From: Anastatus disparis
Taxonomy: Eukaryota; Arthropoda; Insecta; Hymenoptera; Eupelmidae
Assembly: GCA_017163975.1 (NCBI GenBank)
Contig: JAFFSR010000237.1
Span: forward strand, 4,774,001 to 4,838,000
Length of the DNA stretch: 64,000 bases
Reading direction: 5' to 3'
The translations under genes were made by a program, and so were the position numbers. The notes below the pieces were generated by a model. It was given only the letters and a program-made list of their open reading frames with translations. It did no database searches and was not told the origin of the DNA. Shown here one piece after another: positions 1 to 13,400 of this stretch (positions within the stretch are counted from its first letter, which is position 1; every line of letters begins with the position of its first letter).

Positions 1-110
1 AAACACCATTGTATGTTACGTATGTTTTGTACAAAAACACTGAAAACCTTTGTCGCTAATTAGCATTGTAATACTATAAATACAGAGACGTTAAAAAGTA
101 ATAAAAAAAC
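1..110 (+). mobile_element. SINE family A, copy 1 (3' part, cut by window edge)
   Basis: The segment matches the tRNA-unrelated body and tail of the complete copy at 57107-57310, in the same orientation. It includes the conserved tail in which gtcgct and a nearby partner that pairs with it flank a short AT-rich loop, followed by an A-rich end. The tRNA-like head would lie upstream of the window. It is diverged from the other copies at many positions, so it is an old insertion. Confidence 0.75.
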
Positions 111-3100
111 CTCTTTAAAAACCATAAAAAATAAAATATCAATGAATTTAACAATTGTAAGAATACAAATTTGTTTATTTTTTATGTCACGCGCGCAAAT
201 AGATTTTGTAAATACCTGGGTGCTAAAATTGTTTGAAAATTCACAAAGTAAATAAGTAACCCAAACGAAACATCTCAAAACATTTTGGCCTCCTCTTTAC
301 TTGAAACTTGAGTCCCGCCGTAAGATAAACATTTACCCAAAACAGTATATATATATACACCTTATTTAACAACCAAAGAGGCAAAATGAAACGGAAGCTT
401 GCACGGAAATGAAGTGAAGAAAATAGAAAGGATGATGACAGTGGATGTAAAAAAAGTAAAAAAAAAAAAGAAAATATTCCTCAAGCATCTAAAAAAACTT
501 CGTCTACTGTATTCAACGGTATCTTTTTAAAGTTGAAAGGATGAACGAAGGAAGAATAAACTTTTCTTAAACTTTTTTAGTTCGTAAAACTTTCCTCTAC
601 TCTTTTTTTCTTCTTCTTCTTCTTTTACTGTAACAATAAGTATAAGCGAGGGTTCCGTGATGGTTTTCAGTTTATGTTTTGCTTAGCTGCAAATGAAAGT
701 TTCGGAAATGCGTTCAAATAATTTTATGGTTAATGGTTTTTTCTTCTCTTTTTTTAAATAATGTGTTTTGAATTTAAATGTGAGAAAAATTATAATGAAA
801 AAGTTAATGCAATATGAATAAATAACCGTGATTTTTGTTGTTTATTTATTAAAGTATGTAAAAGGAAATAAATAAAAAGAATTATTATAAAAATTCCTTC
901 AAAGTTTTTTAATACCAGAAAGTTGAAATTATTTTTATTTCTCATTGCAACTTACAACTTTGTAATGTTTTTAATTCTTTTGCTGCAGCATATAAACTTT
1001 TACTTTTATTATTTATAAATTGTGTGGAAACTAAACAAAATCCAATTCTTTTAATTTACTTTTAACTTTAACAAGGCTAAGAAAAAAATATTTACTTCAA
1101 GTTTCCATTGAGCAAAACCCTTTATTTTGAAAATAAAATTAATGTTTAATTTTTCAGTAAACAACAATCGATAATACCATCCATTTCTCGTATTATATCA
1201 ATGTATCCCTGAAAACCTTGAACTTTTCTTTTTTTAAGATGAATCGTTTAACGTCTATTTATACTCAAGATAATTGGTCTTTATTTTACTTGAGCGTTTG
1301 TTTATTTTGGATTCTTCGATAAACCGTATCTTGTTACGTAATAGCGTTATTATATCATTCCTCGTCTATAATAGTCATTTCTGCTTATTCGATGGATTCT
1401 TGTCTTTATTTAAAGCACTTTATCAATCTTATCAATTGTTACGTCGATTATATTTTTATATTTCTAATCAGTGACGATGATCAATATTTATGGAAAAGGA
1501 ATATTTTATTTTGCAAACTGGATGAAATTCCTACAAAATGTTTATGCGATGATATAATAATTATATGAAAAGCACGTCTAACAAATTTAATTAAAAACAT
1601 TGGCTCCATTCAGGTCTTTAATTTTAATTCGTGATTATAATTACCAGAGCCTTATTGCACGAAATTCTGTTATGTGCATAGCCTATGAGCAAACGCTAAA
1701 ATACAGGATATTAATAATGAATATACAATAGTATTAGTCTTAATTAGTTTGAGTACGGCTAGATGTTTTAATACAGAATTATGAAATTTATATAAAAACG
1801 TTATACCACTCAGCTTATTAATGAATTTTATCGATATAAATATTAAAATACATTTGAGGCATTAGAGTAATTGTGGTCGAATCTAGATATTTGTATATGA
1901 AATCCATAATATAAATTATAAATACAGAATTTATTTCAATTGATAAACAGAATTTATTCTATTTGTTCTAATGATTTATTCAATAACATTTCGAAAATAT
2001 CGTATTGAATTTTGTTATTTATTATCTATTGTTAGAGAGCACAAACTACATATTTATGTAATTTAAGAGCTTTGTTCAGTGCTTCATTGGAATTACAAAG
2101 TTTCAAAATATTTATATTTTTTTTTATTTTTAATTTTATTGTTGGAATAAAGTATTATTTATTTGAGTTATGTTTTTGTTGAATACAAATACATAAATTG
2201 TAAATTAATGTTTTATCACTTGATAATTATTTAAATCCCCAATAACTTTGGGGATGAGGATTATTATATTTGCGAACAAAAATTATTGATAATTCATATT
2301 AATTATTAAATTGTACATATTTAATGAAAACTGATAAAATTAATATATTATGTTATCGTTACGCATTAATTTTATAAAATGAAGTATATTTCAAGTTCAG
2401 TAACAAATATAGAAATGTTCTCATATCTTTCATTTTATCTATTTTTGAAAAACTCCATTTTCAATATTATATTTTTAAATTGATTTATTATATTTTCTTC
2501 AAAAATTTCAACAACAAACTTTGTCATACCTTAATGTAACAAAATAAAAAAAATAAAAAATGGTACATATTCCATCTTTGTAAAAAAAGATATTCCTTAA
2601 ATAAAACGACCAGAAATTTCTCGAATCCTTTCGGATTTCATGTCATAGAAGCTTGTTGTCGTCATAGAGAGCTTTTTTTTCCTTTAAGCTCAACTTTGTA
2701 TTAGAAAAGTAGCTTTTTTTACCTCGTCACATTTTTCACATCTTCGTAGCAGGAAAGCGCAACATTGAATAAGAGATCGAGACCAGACAAAAATAGAAGA
2801 GTACGACAGCAAAAAAAAAGGTCTTATATATAACCCGTCGACCAAAGCTTTTGGAATTGAAACTAATACAACGAGGAAAAGATAGAATTTTCTTCCGATG
2901 CACATGTACCTTCAATACAGTTATAAATAGGGAGCCACTTTACTTCTGCACTCGCGAGATATCGAAAAAGATTTACAATATGACGTTTTGCTGATCAATT
3001 TTTTTATATATACTTTACAATAATTCTTACGATTGAGTACTTGTCGTTTGATTGTAGACTATAAATATAAACGTATATGAAACGTTAACCAGAAACTAGC

Positions 3101-4067
3101 TAAAAACTCATTTAAAATTGCTGATTTCTAGCTAATTTTCAGTCAAATTTCTACTAGAGTGTATATTCATATAAATATAAAAAATAAAATTACACGTTAA
3201 GCGCATTAACTAAACTCGAACAAACAATTAAATAGAAATTCAACAACCGTTTAAGGTACGAATGAAGTTTAGTAACAATTGTTCCCTTGAGCGCACTTCT
3301 AAAAACTAACAAAGCCATCTTTATAAATTACCTGTTTAAAACAGTCTCGTTTATTTCAATTTATCAACAAAACTAACGAATTTCAAATAAATATAGAGTG
3401 TAACGAAAAATAATGCGTTGGGTACTTTATCAATTACTCTTTTTTTCTATTTTATCCCTGGTAGAAAATTAAGGATAAGATATGCTCAGATAACTAACTG
3501 TTGGCTATATCTCGTCGCTACGCAGTCCCAATAAGTGACCGATAAATACAAGATAATATATTAAAGACTACAGAGTTGATATAAAATATAATCACTAAAA
3601 TAATTAAAATTTTTTTCTTCTGATTTGAAATAAATTATAAATATTATAATATTCATTATTACAATTCATATGAGTTGTAAATAATTTTCAATTAAAATCG
3701 TTTATAGAAAGCGAATCTGTATATATACATGCTGCCCACGATGGCGCCCGTTTGTACAATCGTACAATATATCCTGTAGTTGCGAATACTGAATGTTAGC
3801 TGCGCGCGCATCACTCGACGCTTCGTCTTCTATAAGCATCTATCTTCATCACTGTATGTGCAGGTTAGATTGACTTAATTTAGCTTTAAAATTATTTAAG
3901 ATACATATACTGTTATTGTAATAGCGTTAACATTTTCTGTTCTTTATTCTCTAACTTAAATTTATTTGCGAACATACACAGTATGATTATGAATAAAATA
4001 TCCATGTAAAATCAGTGAGTGCGAAGTGCGAGTGAGCGAGTGCATATGGAAACTTAGTGTGAGAGAA
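111..4067. other. AT-rich DNA, no gene seen
   Basis: No coding region, RNA gene or mobile element could be supported here. Open frames are at most about 70 codons, AT-driven, and unlike any protein I know. A pyrimidine-rich tract with CTT repeats lies near 601-625. The last 60 bases (about 4010-4067) belong to a decayed palindrome around the element at 4070-4325. Confidence 0.6.
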
Positions 4068-4425
4068 TACACTGTAAAAAAAATAGGGAGAAATCACTTC
4101 GTTGGTCGACGATTTCAATGCGACCATGCACCGTCGATGTTATTTAACATCGTTGAAGCGCGAAATCTAACTGATTTAATCTAAAAATCATGTGTTCAGT
4201 TTATGTGATTTCACGCAAAGCACGTTAAAATGTCGCCGTTGAACGAAGTTAAATAACCTCGACGGTGCATGGTCGCATTGAAATCGTCGACCAACGACGT
4301 GATTCCCCACTACTTTTTTACAGTGTATGACTGTCCGTTTAGGAACTGTAAAGGAAACAAGGAGTGAACAGTCTTTCTCTTTCTCACTAACTGTGTTCCC
4401 ATATGCGTGCTCACTCGCACTTTGT
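4010..4425. repeat. Decayed larger palindrome around the CACTGTAAA element
   Basis: Outside the MITE, the block with gtgcgagtgag and catatgg at about 4027-4050 recurs in inverse complement at about 4400-4423, with scattered matches between. The MITE therefore sits in, or forms the core of, an older and more diverged inverted repeat of about 415 bp. The outer matches contain several indels. Confidence 0.6.
4070..4325. mobile_element. MITE, TIR starting CACTGTAAAAA, TA target duplication
   Basis: The ends are CACTGTAAAAA and TTTTTACAGTG, each flanked by TA (4068-4069 and 4326-4327), the duplication expected of Tc1/mariner-type transposition. The terminal 80 or so bases form a long imperfect stem, with shared blocks such as ttggtcgacgatttcaatgc on the left and its complement on the right. 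At 256 bp it has no room for a transposase, so it is non-autonomous. The 148-codon frame read on the minus strand across this element is a by-product of the hairpin, not a gene. The family is not assigned beyond the TA signature. Confidence 0.8.
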
Positions 4426-7400
4426 AATATACTGTTTATGAATATAGTATAATTCAACATTAACCATATTCTCCCGATACCATCGCGATAATTCGTTGAG
4501 AGTAATGAAGGTTTATCGCGATATCTAAAAGCATATGATCGCGACTGCCAATAAAATACGGGATGATATACTGAAAATATGCTCAACTTTCTACCAGGGG
4601 TCTCAAGTGTACTGATCATGAGACATGTGTGCATTTAGAATTTATTGAGTAAAATAAATGCTGGGTTAAATAGTAAAACTTTACATCATTTATTGACAAT
4701 TTAATTTTGTTTCTAAATTAATTAAAATATTTTAGCAAACGACGTTGTTTTCTATATGAAAGTCTGACTATTATAAATTCTAAAATGTATGTAAATAAAC
4801 AAATTTTCAGATTAACTCCTTTCAAAACAGAACAAATTTGTTTTTAGTTGTAAGCTCATTAAACGGACATATAACAACAAATATTCTGTCAAAAACATAC
4901 TTTACATGTAAATTAAATTATGTAAAACCATATACTATATTTATAACAAATTCACTGGTAATTAAACAAACTAAAAGCTTATAAAGACAAATAACTTTTT
5001 AGAAGTAATAGTTTAAAAACACGTATGATAATTTTTCAAATATTTTTCAATAATTTTTAGTTTCTAAATGTATTAAGATATCAATAAATCAAGTATAAAT
5101 CTTTTCTGTTATGATTATAGAACTAAAAGTCCAAACCGAAAAGTCCTAAATAAAGTCCACAATATGAAAATTCATAGTGAATATATTGTATTAAATAATA
5201 TATTATCATCTTATATATTATAATATTCTACCAATTTTATCATTATAAGAAAATAGTCTCCTAAATTCAAGAAAAGCTTGGTACTCGAAAAACATTATCA
5301 ACAAACCATTCACAATAATCTCCATCCCTTGTATAACAGAAAGAGCTTTAATTATCAAAATCTCCAAAACTCATCTGCTGCTAGCTTTTAAACAGCTTAA
5401 AACTCGTAAGTCTTTCTTTAACGATCTTAAAGCAAATTTAATAAAGCAAACGACAATGGGACACTAAGAGAGACTCGGGAAAACTTATAATCCATATAGT
5501 TTTGCATTTAAAACTAAAAACGGGTATACATCAACGGGTTTTATAAAGTTTTGTCTTAGAAATAATCTTTCGGTATATCTTATCTCATATAATCTTTAAA
5601 GCATTAAATCTGCAACAACAAAATTATCTGCTCTCTATCTTAAAGCTAAAGGGCTATAAAGAAGTTGCATTTACCCTTATATATACCTTTTCGTCTGATA
5701 TAGCTTGAACTTGCCTCCCTACACCACCTTGTACTTTAGACATAGGAGAGTTTGCTTTCCTTAGAAGATGTAATTTAGAACGATTTTCTTCTTCCCCTCT
5801 TCTTCATTTACGAAAGGCGCGCTCACTCTGCTACCTTCATCAATCCTTCTTCCTTAAGTTTTCTAGTTAAACTTAGCCGAGGACGAGATGAGCACGTGCT
5901 CATTGAATTATAATTTGAAAAAATATACATATATCCTTAGCTTGCGTAAGTATTGAGCTATTGGGGATTCTTGCTTTATAAATTATGTAAGATGTCATTT
6001 ATGTATAATGACAAAAATTTTTTAATGTTATTATAGTGGTTTATATTTCTAATTGGGGACAGGTGCGTTTTGTCGTAGCGATAAAGTTTTCTTCAACAGA
6101 TTAGCCTCTACAGAACCGGAAACCTATTTTTAGAAATGACGTATTTTTAACAATTAAAGAGACAAACAAAAAAATTTCGTGCAGGATCGGAAATCTAAAA
6201 ATAGGCTTTGAAGAGTCGTCATATTTATGTTGGGTCTATCCATTGACAAGTCCTTCTGTGTCCTACCATTTAATTATAAAAAGTCGGTCAAAATAAGGCT
6301 GATCTTGGAAAGATCAATAAGATGATTTGGAAGATGCAGATATTAGATAGTTTAATTAGTGATAAGGGATTCACGTTTATTTTTCAATTAGCAGTTGACA
6401 AAATAATAAATTAAATACCTTTTGCTTTCATACACAAATCAATATACTTCCTACATTCCATATTCAGTATACATAAAAAATGTTTTTCATTTGATAAAAA
6501 ACTTAACGCTGATACGTTGAAAAAATATGTGATAAAATCTCTAAAAAATTTACAGTTTTGATTATCTTAAAATATCATGTTTAAAATTAACCGACTAATT
6601 CAATTTTTTTTTCATATATTATAAAGCCGTGTATAAATAAAATTAAAAAAAAAAACTTTGCATATGTCAGATACCGTCACGACAAAAAAAAAGAGTAGAA
6701 AAAAAAACCAAATCGATCTGACACGAAATAACTCTCACGCAAGTAGGAAAAAAATATATGCATAAATGTAATAACACAGTTACAATAGTCCATTATGCTT
6801 TTCCTTTTGACATACTTTTTAATATTAAACATTTCTGTCAGAAAAAGAATATTATTTTATTTTTTTCTTTGATATAAAAACATAATTTTTATGACATATT
6901 TTATTAAATTCAACGCATGTGAAATATCTCAAATGTTTATTATAAAATAATTATTTAGCATCGTAAAAACTTTGCTTGATTCTAACAAAAATATAATGCT
7001 TTATGTTATTCGTCGAAAGAATTGGGTTAAATATGATAGAAATAATAATTCTTTAATTGTATTTTCATTAATCGGCCGATAATAAAAATTCTTCAATATT
7101 TTAAAATTCAATGCATCACACTTTTTGAAATCCATAACCCAAATTTAATTTTTTCGTCAATAAAATCGTTTCGCCTATGAGCGATAAAAAAAAATTGCCA
7201 GCAAAAAAAAAAAAAAATAAAAGGAAAAAAAATATTCCCACGAGGAAAATAAATTCGATAGTCATAATAGTCGAGGAGGAGAAAAAAAATAATACGTGCG
7301 AAATGTTGAAGAATTTTTATTTCCATTATATACAGTTATAACTTACATTGTAAAATATCTTCCTACATAAAATAAGGAAAAAAAGATCTCGTCAAATTTA

Positions 7401-10199
7401 ACGTATTATAGTTGATATTCCGTCAATTCGGAAGAAAAAGATGCATTCAATTCTAGAATTTCTGCTGTTCTCATCTATCTTTGGATAAAGTATAATGCGA
7501 ATGTAAAAAAAGAATAAAATGTCTATTAAATGTTCTAACAAGTTTAAGTACACGTTAAATTTTCTCGTGTATATCTATAACATTAAACTAAGATTTTGTA
7601 AGGTCACTTTATGAGACATATACTTTGTTATTTTATTTTTCTGTAAATGTTGTAAATTAATAATATTTATATTAAAAGGATAATTAAAAAATCATAATAG
7701 TATTAATAATTTATACGATAATATACTCAAATTTTACAATCACCCAATTTCAATTCATAATAATTAAGCCTGATTCCAAATACATCATTTTCGTTTTAAA
7801 ATAATATGATAATTGATGAATAGTTTTGGATTTCAATTATGCGTTAATTTTTCGGTTATTACGGTTAAAACGTTTATTATAAATTAAAATACGATTAATC
7901 AGTAGGTATCAAAATTAATTGATGTGATTATATAAAATTATTTCGACCTATTTTGTATTAGAATTTAATAATTATTAATTTAATCTTCAATAATAACAGA
8001 AATTTGGATAATTCATATTAATTATCGTTTAATACACTTTGTATTTTGAATCCGAATGAAACCATTTATATTTTCATGATTTATCGACGTTATACATCAT
8101 AATATTAGCTAATGAAAATCCAAAATATTTGAATTTTCAAATTATATTGTTTATTTTCTATTACTAAAAGATTAATTCATGCGTAATTTCTTTTTATGTG
8201 TTCCAAGTAAGCCAAAAGAAGTGAACGCAATTACCTTGATTACGTAAGTCTAAACATTACCTGCTTTGTATCAGTGTAAGTCAATTAGTTTTCCACTTGT
8301 CAAATCTACTGATTAAGTAGTTTCTTCCTATTATGTGCTACTTTAAAAGGCTGACGTTTAATGTTACGTGTAAAAGAATAAAAAATAACGACAATAATGT
8401 ATGGTAATGAAAAGCCATTATTAGATACAATGTATTTAATAGAGCTTTGTACTATATAATTGAAAAAATGGTATGTTTTCATTTACGTCATATCTATAGA
8501 TGATGAAACATTTTTTGTTACTAATATATCACTTCATAACAAATACGTAAAATAAATTCAAACAAAAAACATTAAACGTAAATATAACACAAAAAAAAAA
8601 CTTAGAATGAGCATTAAGATGACTAAAAATGTCTAATTTTTTTAAAAAACTGTCATGAACATTTGGACGAACCGTCAACTTTTTTATTCGTCAAGTTTTG
8701 ATTCCTTCTGATCTACAATATCATGAAAAACCATTACAAAACATAGGAAGAAAAAAATATAAACGATAAACCACTTCGCATCAAAAACTTGTCCTTTATA
8801 TGTTACAAATGTGTACCTATATACACGTTATAAAATGATAAACGTAAGTATAGAAACTCCTATGTGGCTGTAAAAGAAAAAAAAGGAAAAGTATTTGTTG
8901 CCCTCTTCAACTATAAGAATAGTATGAGACTGTTAAAACTGCAATTTATCTGTTCAACTGCAGTGTACGTATACTTTTTTGAGTAACTTTTTCCTTTTTT
9001 TTATATGATAGCATTGTGTGAGACATTATTTTCTTCTTCTTTTTTCCTCTCTCTCTCTTCGTAAATCGTTTTTTTCGTGTGAAATTGTTTGATCAATACG
9101 AAATAAAAGAGAGTAAAGATAAACGGAGTACTAAACAATTGTTTATAATGTGAAGAAAATAGATCAATACTTTATTGTTAAAACTTTTCAATTAACTTTT
9201 AACTGTGGTATTTTTTTAAAAAATCACGTAATACATTTGGCTCATTTAAAATATATAAAATCTCACAAAGTTTGCATACATTGTATACCAAAAAAAAGGG
9301 CCGGAAATATTAGCCAGTCTCAAAAGAGAAGTATTCTTGTATTTGAAGTTGATCGATTGTTTAAAGTAGCTCTTCTATCGTTTCTCTTCTTCCTCTTCTC
9401 ATTCTTGTTCGCTAGGCGCTTAACTCGGTTCCTCGAGACATTATTCAATTCAGAACGAAGCGAGAACGTTCTTGTTACATTCCTTTTCTTTCTCTATTTC
9501 TTTTCTTTTCTCTTTTTTTTTTCTTTTCGAGACATAACGACACAATGGCTTGTATACTCAAGTTAGCGGAGCATTCGTTGTAAAGCGCGTTTCGACGCAT
9601 TTCTAAAACGTCGCTGAACATTTTGTATTTTATCGTATACGTCGTCGTTTAGTCAAAATAAATATATGTGATTCAGTCATTTTAAATGGTTTACACGTTG
9701 GTACAATGTTATTTTGCTTTTTTTCTTACGTATGTTTGTATTCTTTTTTTTGTTCGATAATTAGACTAATTTTCTACGTAGTTTTACATATGGTCATTTG
9801 CGTAAATTTTACGCTTCTATGAGCCTTAAAATGAAATCACTGGTATTATGATGTGTGTTTATTCTTTTAACTTACACAATTTTTTTCGTATCTATAAGGT
9901 TCGTTCAAATATATATTATTTTACCACATTATTTATAAGGTAATAATGACGTCATTATACGCGCGAGTGTGGGCGTTCCGCATATAAGCTTTTCGTATAG
10001 TAAATATTAAATTAATTTTTGGTATTAATACAAATGATTGAATAAATAATAGATCATTAAATTTTAGAAAAATACAAGTTGAAAAAAACAATTTATTTGA
10101 TAATTTTACGAAATAGATTAAATTTTTAATTCTGTTTTTCAAAATATTCTTGTCAAGTGATAAAATAGAAAAATATTTATTTGCAAAACAAATTATTAT
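4426..10199. other. AT-rich DNA, no gene seen
   Basis: No gene could be supported. A 138-codon frame at 9150-9566 (plus) begins at GTG and is a pyrimidine-tract artefact: its second half is strings of Phe and Leu encoded by the CT-rich tract at about 9370-9535. Poly-A runs occur near 7200-7220. A short motif at 6047-6074 recurs inverted near 18082-18125. Confidence 0.6.
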
Positions 10200-10404
10200 A
10201 TTTTTTTTTTATGTAACGTCGCTGCATTTATGCCATCATTACGATGCTAATTAGCGACGGAGGTCACTTCAGTATATTTATGAAGAAAGCACATGTAACG
10301 TACAGTGGTGCTTGTAAAAATTGGTCAAGAGTAGGAATAGAACTTGGATCCTCGAGATTATGAATCCATCACTCTACCGATTGAGCCACTGACGACCTCT
10401 TTTG
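10200..10404 (-). mobile_element. SINE family A, copy 2
   Basis: Read on the minus strand, this begins with a tRNA-like head containing an A box (tggctcaatcggtagagtg) and an anticodon-like CAT in the context ttcataatct. It continues with the family body and the tail hairpin gtcgct...agcgac, and ends in an A-rich tail (the T run at 10200-10211). The CAT loop and neighbouring bases resemble elongator tRNA-Met. The B box is degenerate (gttctattcc), so this copy is probably not transcribed. No clear target duplication was seen. Confidence 0.85.
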
Positions 10405-13400
10405 AAAGAGTATGTTTGCTGATAAAAAGTATAGAAACAAACTAACCTATACCTTCACAGATAATTTTTTTATTTTTATATATTTTTTTAATCATTATAA
10501 ATTGCGAATGTTTCCAAGTTTCTTTTGTCGTTACTTTCCACACGAGTAAAATAGTCAACATTCTTTTTTTTTAAAGTTTATGATCTTTTGTAACTTCCAC
10601 GTAACTTTGCGTTAGATTACTTGTGGTTTATCTTCTGTAGTAACGAACTGTCTACTTTATTGTACTTGTAAAATAAAAGAATTTTTTTCTTCAAACTTTT
10701 TTTAAAGACTTTTTTAATAAGTATGACAAATTGAAGTAAATGTTAAATTGTAAACTAAAAACTTTATAAATTTTCCGATATTTAAATTAAGACATATTAA
10801 ATAATTTAAGAATTATAAAATTTAAATGAAATTTATATCTTTTGTTTGCATTAAAAATTTAATAAAGCCTCATTTTAATTGTTAATTTTACTTTTATTGT
10901 AATTGTAAAGATTGCAATTAATTAAAAATATTTAAATTTTCTTAATATCAATAATATATAAGTTATTTAACTTTAAAATTTAAATTTAAACTCTATTAAA
11001 GTCTTAATGAGGAAAAGGCATTACAAAGTTAATACGAATTTTGATTTAAATTTTGGTTTTGATTCTGGCATAGAATTTAATTATTCAACAAGCTTACATG
11101 TAATTTCGCGCGGATAACACAATTATCACAAGATGCGCTCTTATAAATTACGACATACCAAAAACAAAAAGCTTTTTGGATCATTAAAAAGCTTCTTGAA
11201 CTTATGTTCGAAATCTGTAATTTACGCGTTAAATTATTCTCTTCAAAATTTACATTAATCTTAAAACCTTATATGTTATTCCATTATGCAGAAATTTTCA
11301 ACAAACTATTACGTTATTAAATAAACGTTTTGTAATGTCTTGCGGTTACATTCTAATTATCCTATTATTTTTATGTTGTTTTTTTGCTTTTGTGAGTTGC
11401 AAAAAGAAATTTCTCGATGTTTTGCGACGATGGAATTTAATTAATTGGCTTTTACTTGCCTGAAATTTTCTTATTATTGAACTTGTTGTCAAGTGCTAGC
11501 GGTGGTTTTTCGATTGATTTTTCTTTCTTGCTGTTTTATTTCTTAAGCTAGACTCGTCGCGGAGAAAATGAGCGGTTTGCCTTTCCATTAATCAGAATTC
11601 TTTTGAAATATTGAAGTGAAAAAAAAGGATTTCCAAGAAAATAATATTATTGTTAAGATTATAATAAAATTGAAACAATTTCAACGTGAATGAAAAGAAC
11701 ATAAATTATTGATAACATTAAATGAAAATAAAAATTTAAACAAACACAAAAATTAATATTATTTAATAAAATTTTTAATTAAAAAGTTTTCCATCGATTT
11801 TGGTAAGTGATAAATATTTATCCTTACATTTGAAATAAATTTGTTCAATAACAACATTTTTAAAGATAGCGTAGGTTGGTTCACTAGATAGGCTCATTTT
11901 TCAATCTCGTGACACCTAAGCCGTGGATTTTTTTTTCTCGCTGTCGACGATTCGATATACTCTACCCGCACAAGAAAGTCCGGCAAAAAAAAACTTCATT
12001 TTGATGACCCTTCAGTATAAAAAAAATAAGATATTCAAAGGAAAAAAGGATTATCAAAGAATTTTTATTTTAGTAACCTTCAATTTTTATCCACCTACGG
12101 TGAGATCGAATATATGTCAGGGGACTAAGATGTGTTTGTATTGAAAATTTGTGAGAATACAAATTTTTCCTAAACTTTTTTAAAATAAATATTTGTGAAT
12201 AAAATTTTAATGTTAAGTAATATTAAAAAAAAAATTTTTTAATTATTGACAAATAAATAAACAATCAAACACATTATTTAAAATTGAAAAAAAAAAATAT
12301 TTTTTCTATTTATTGTTCAATTTGCTGAGAACAGCAGGATTACTTTCTAGTTTCAAATTTTTCTTTTTTGTTTTGTGGAACCGTGTTATAATAGCTTGAA
12401 AAGCACAACGTCTCACTTTCTCAAGTACAAATTGGTTGCTCACTGCAATCGTGTGTCACGCAAAACTGGCCTGAACCTCTAAATTGCACTTAGTGCGAAG
12501 TCATCATTTTTACAACAAAAAATTTATAAATCTTATGTTGTTTTATGATTTTTTCTGATATAGCCGTAAAAGTAATAAAATACAATCTATAACATGAATT
12601 CCGATGATGAAAATTTTCGTATGAAAATTATAGTGTAAAAGTAATTTAGGAACGTTTTAATTTATAACAAATATTTAGAGTAATATGACAGAGCAACAAT
12701 AGAAATAACAATAAATTACTCGAACAATTAATCAAAATATTATTGATTGCTATTGTCTTAAATTTTAACATAAAACTAAAATAATGTTTCCACGTCGAAT
12801 TGTTATTTCTTAATTTACGTGTGAAAAATGAGATACAAAAGTTTTCTCATTACTAAATACTAAAGTAACATTCGACAAGCGTATGTGTCTATTTGATCAG
12901 TTGTTAAATGTAAACTTTGGCTCTTTTTTGACACTTAAATTATCGATTTCAAGGTTGCTTATTGCTTGTCTTTTTGATTTTTCATTTTAAACATAATGAG
13001 ACATGACTTTTCACTTTTTTTTTACAACAATGATAAATTTACATATTTGTAAATGTCTTTTATCAATTGTCGTGGATGTAACCGGTTTTGAGCTTCCAAG
13101 AATTTTTAAAAATTATTATTCTTTCTTTTTGATGTATATTTAAGTAAATTGAAGTTATTGTTTGTCTTGTATTATCGTTTTTAATCTTATTTTTTTAATT
13201 AAAATGATCTTTGTAAACTATTGCGTCTTCAATTTTCTTTGATTAATGATTCATTCATCAAATTAAATTATTAATTTTTTTTTTCAATGTATGATTAAAT
13301 AAAAATCTTTTTTCTTGCACGCGCAGTTCAATTTATATACATTTTGAATTAAATAAGTTATCAAATATGTCAATACTGAACTTTCAATGGAACATTGTTT

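Noticed and set aside
4188..4634. 148-codon minus-strand open frame, the longest in the window
   Set aside because: It runs through the right half of an inverted-repeat MITE and its flank, has no recognisable domain, and the hairpin explains the sequence.
9455..9475. Heat-shock-element-like agaacgttct dyad
   Set aside because: Only two clear pentamers and no gene nearby; such words are expected by chance in 64 kb.
9150..9566. 138-codon plus-strand frame
   Set aside because: It starts at GTG and its second half is Phe/Leu runs from a pyrimidine-rich tract.
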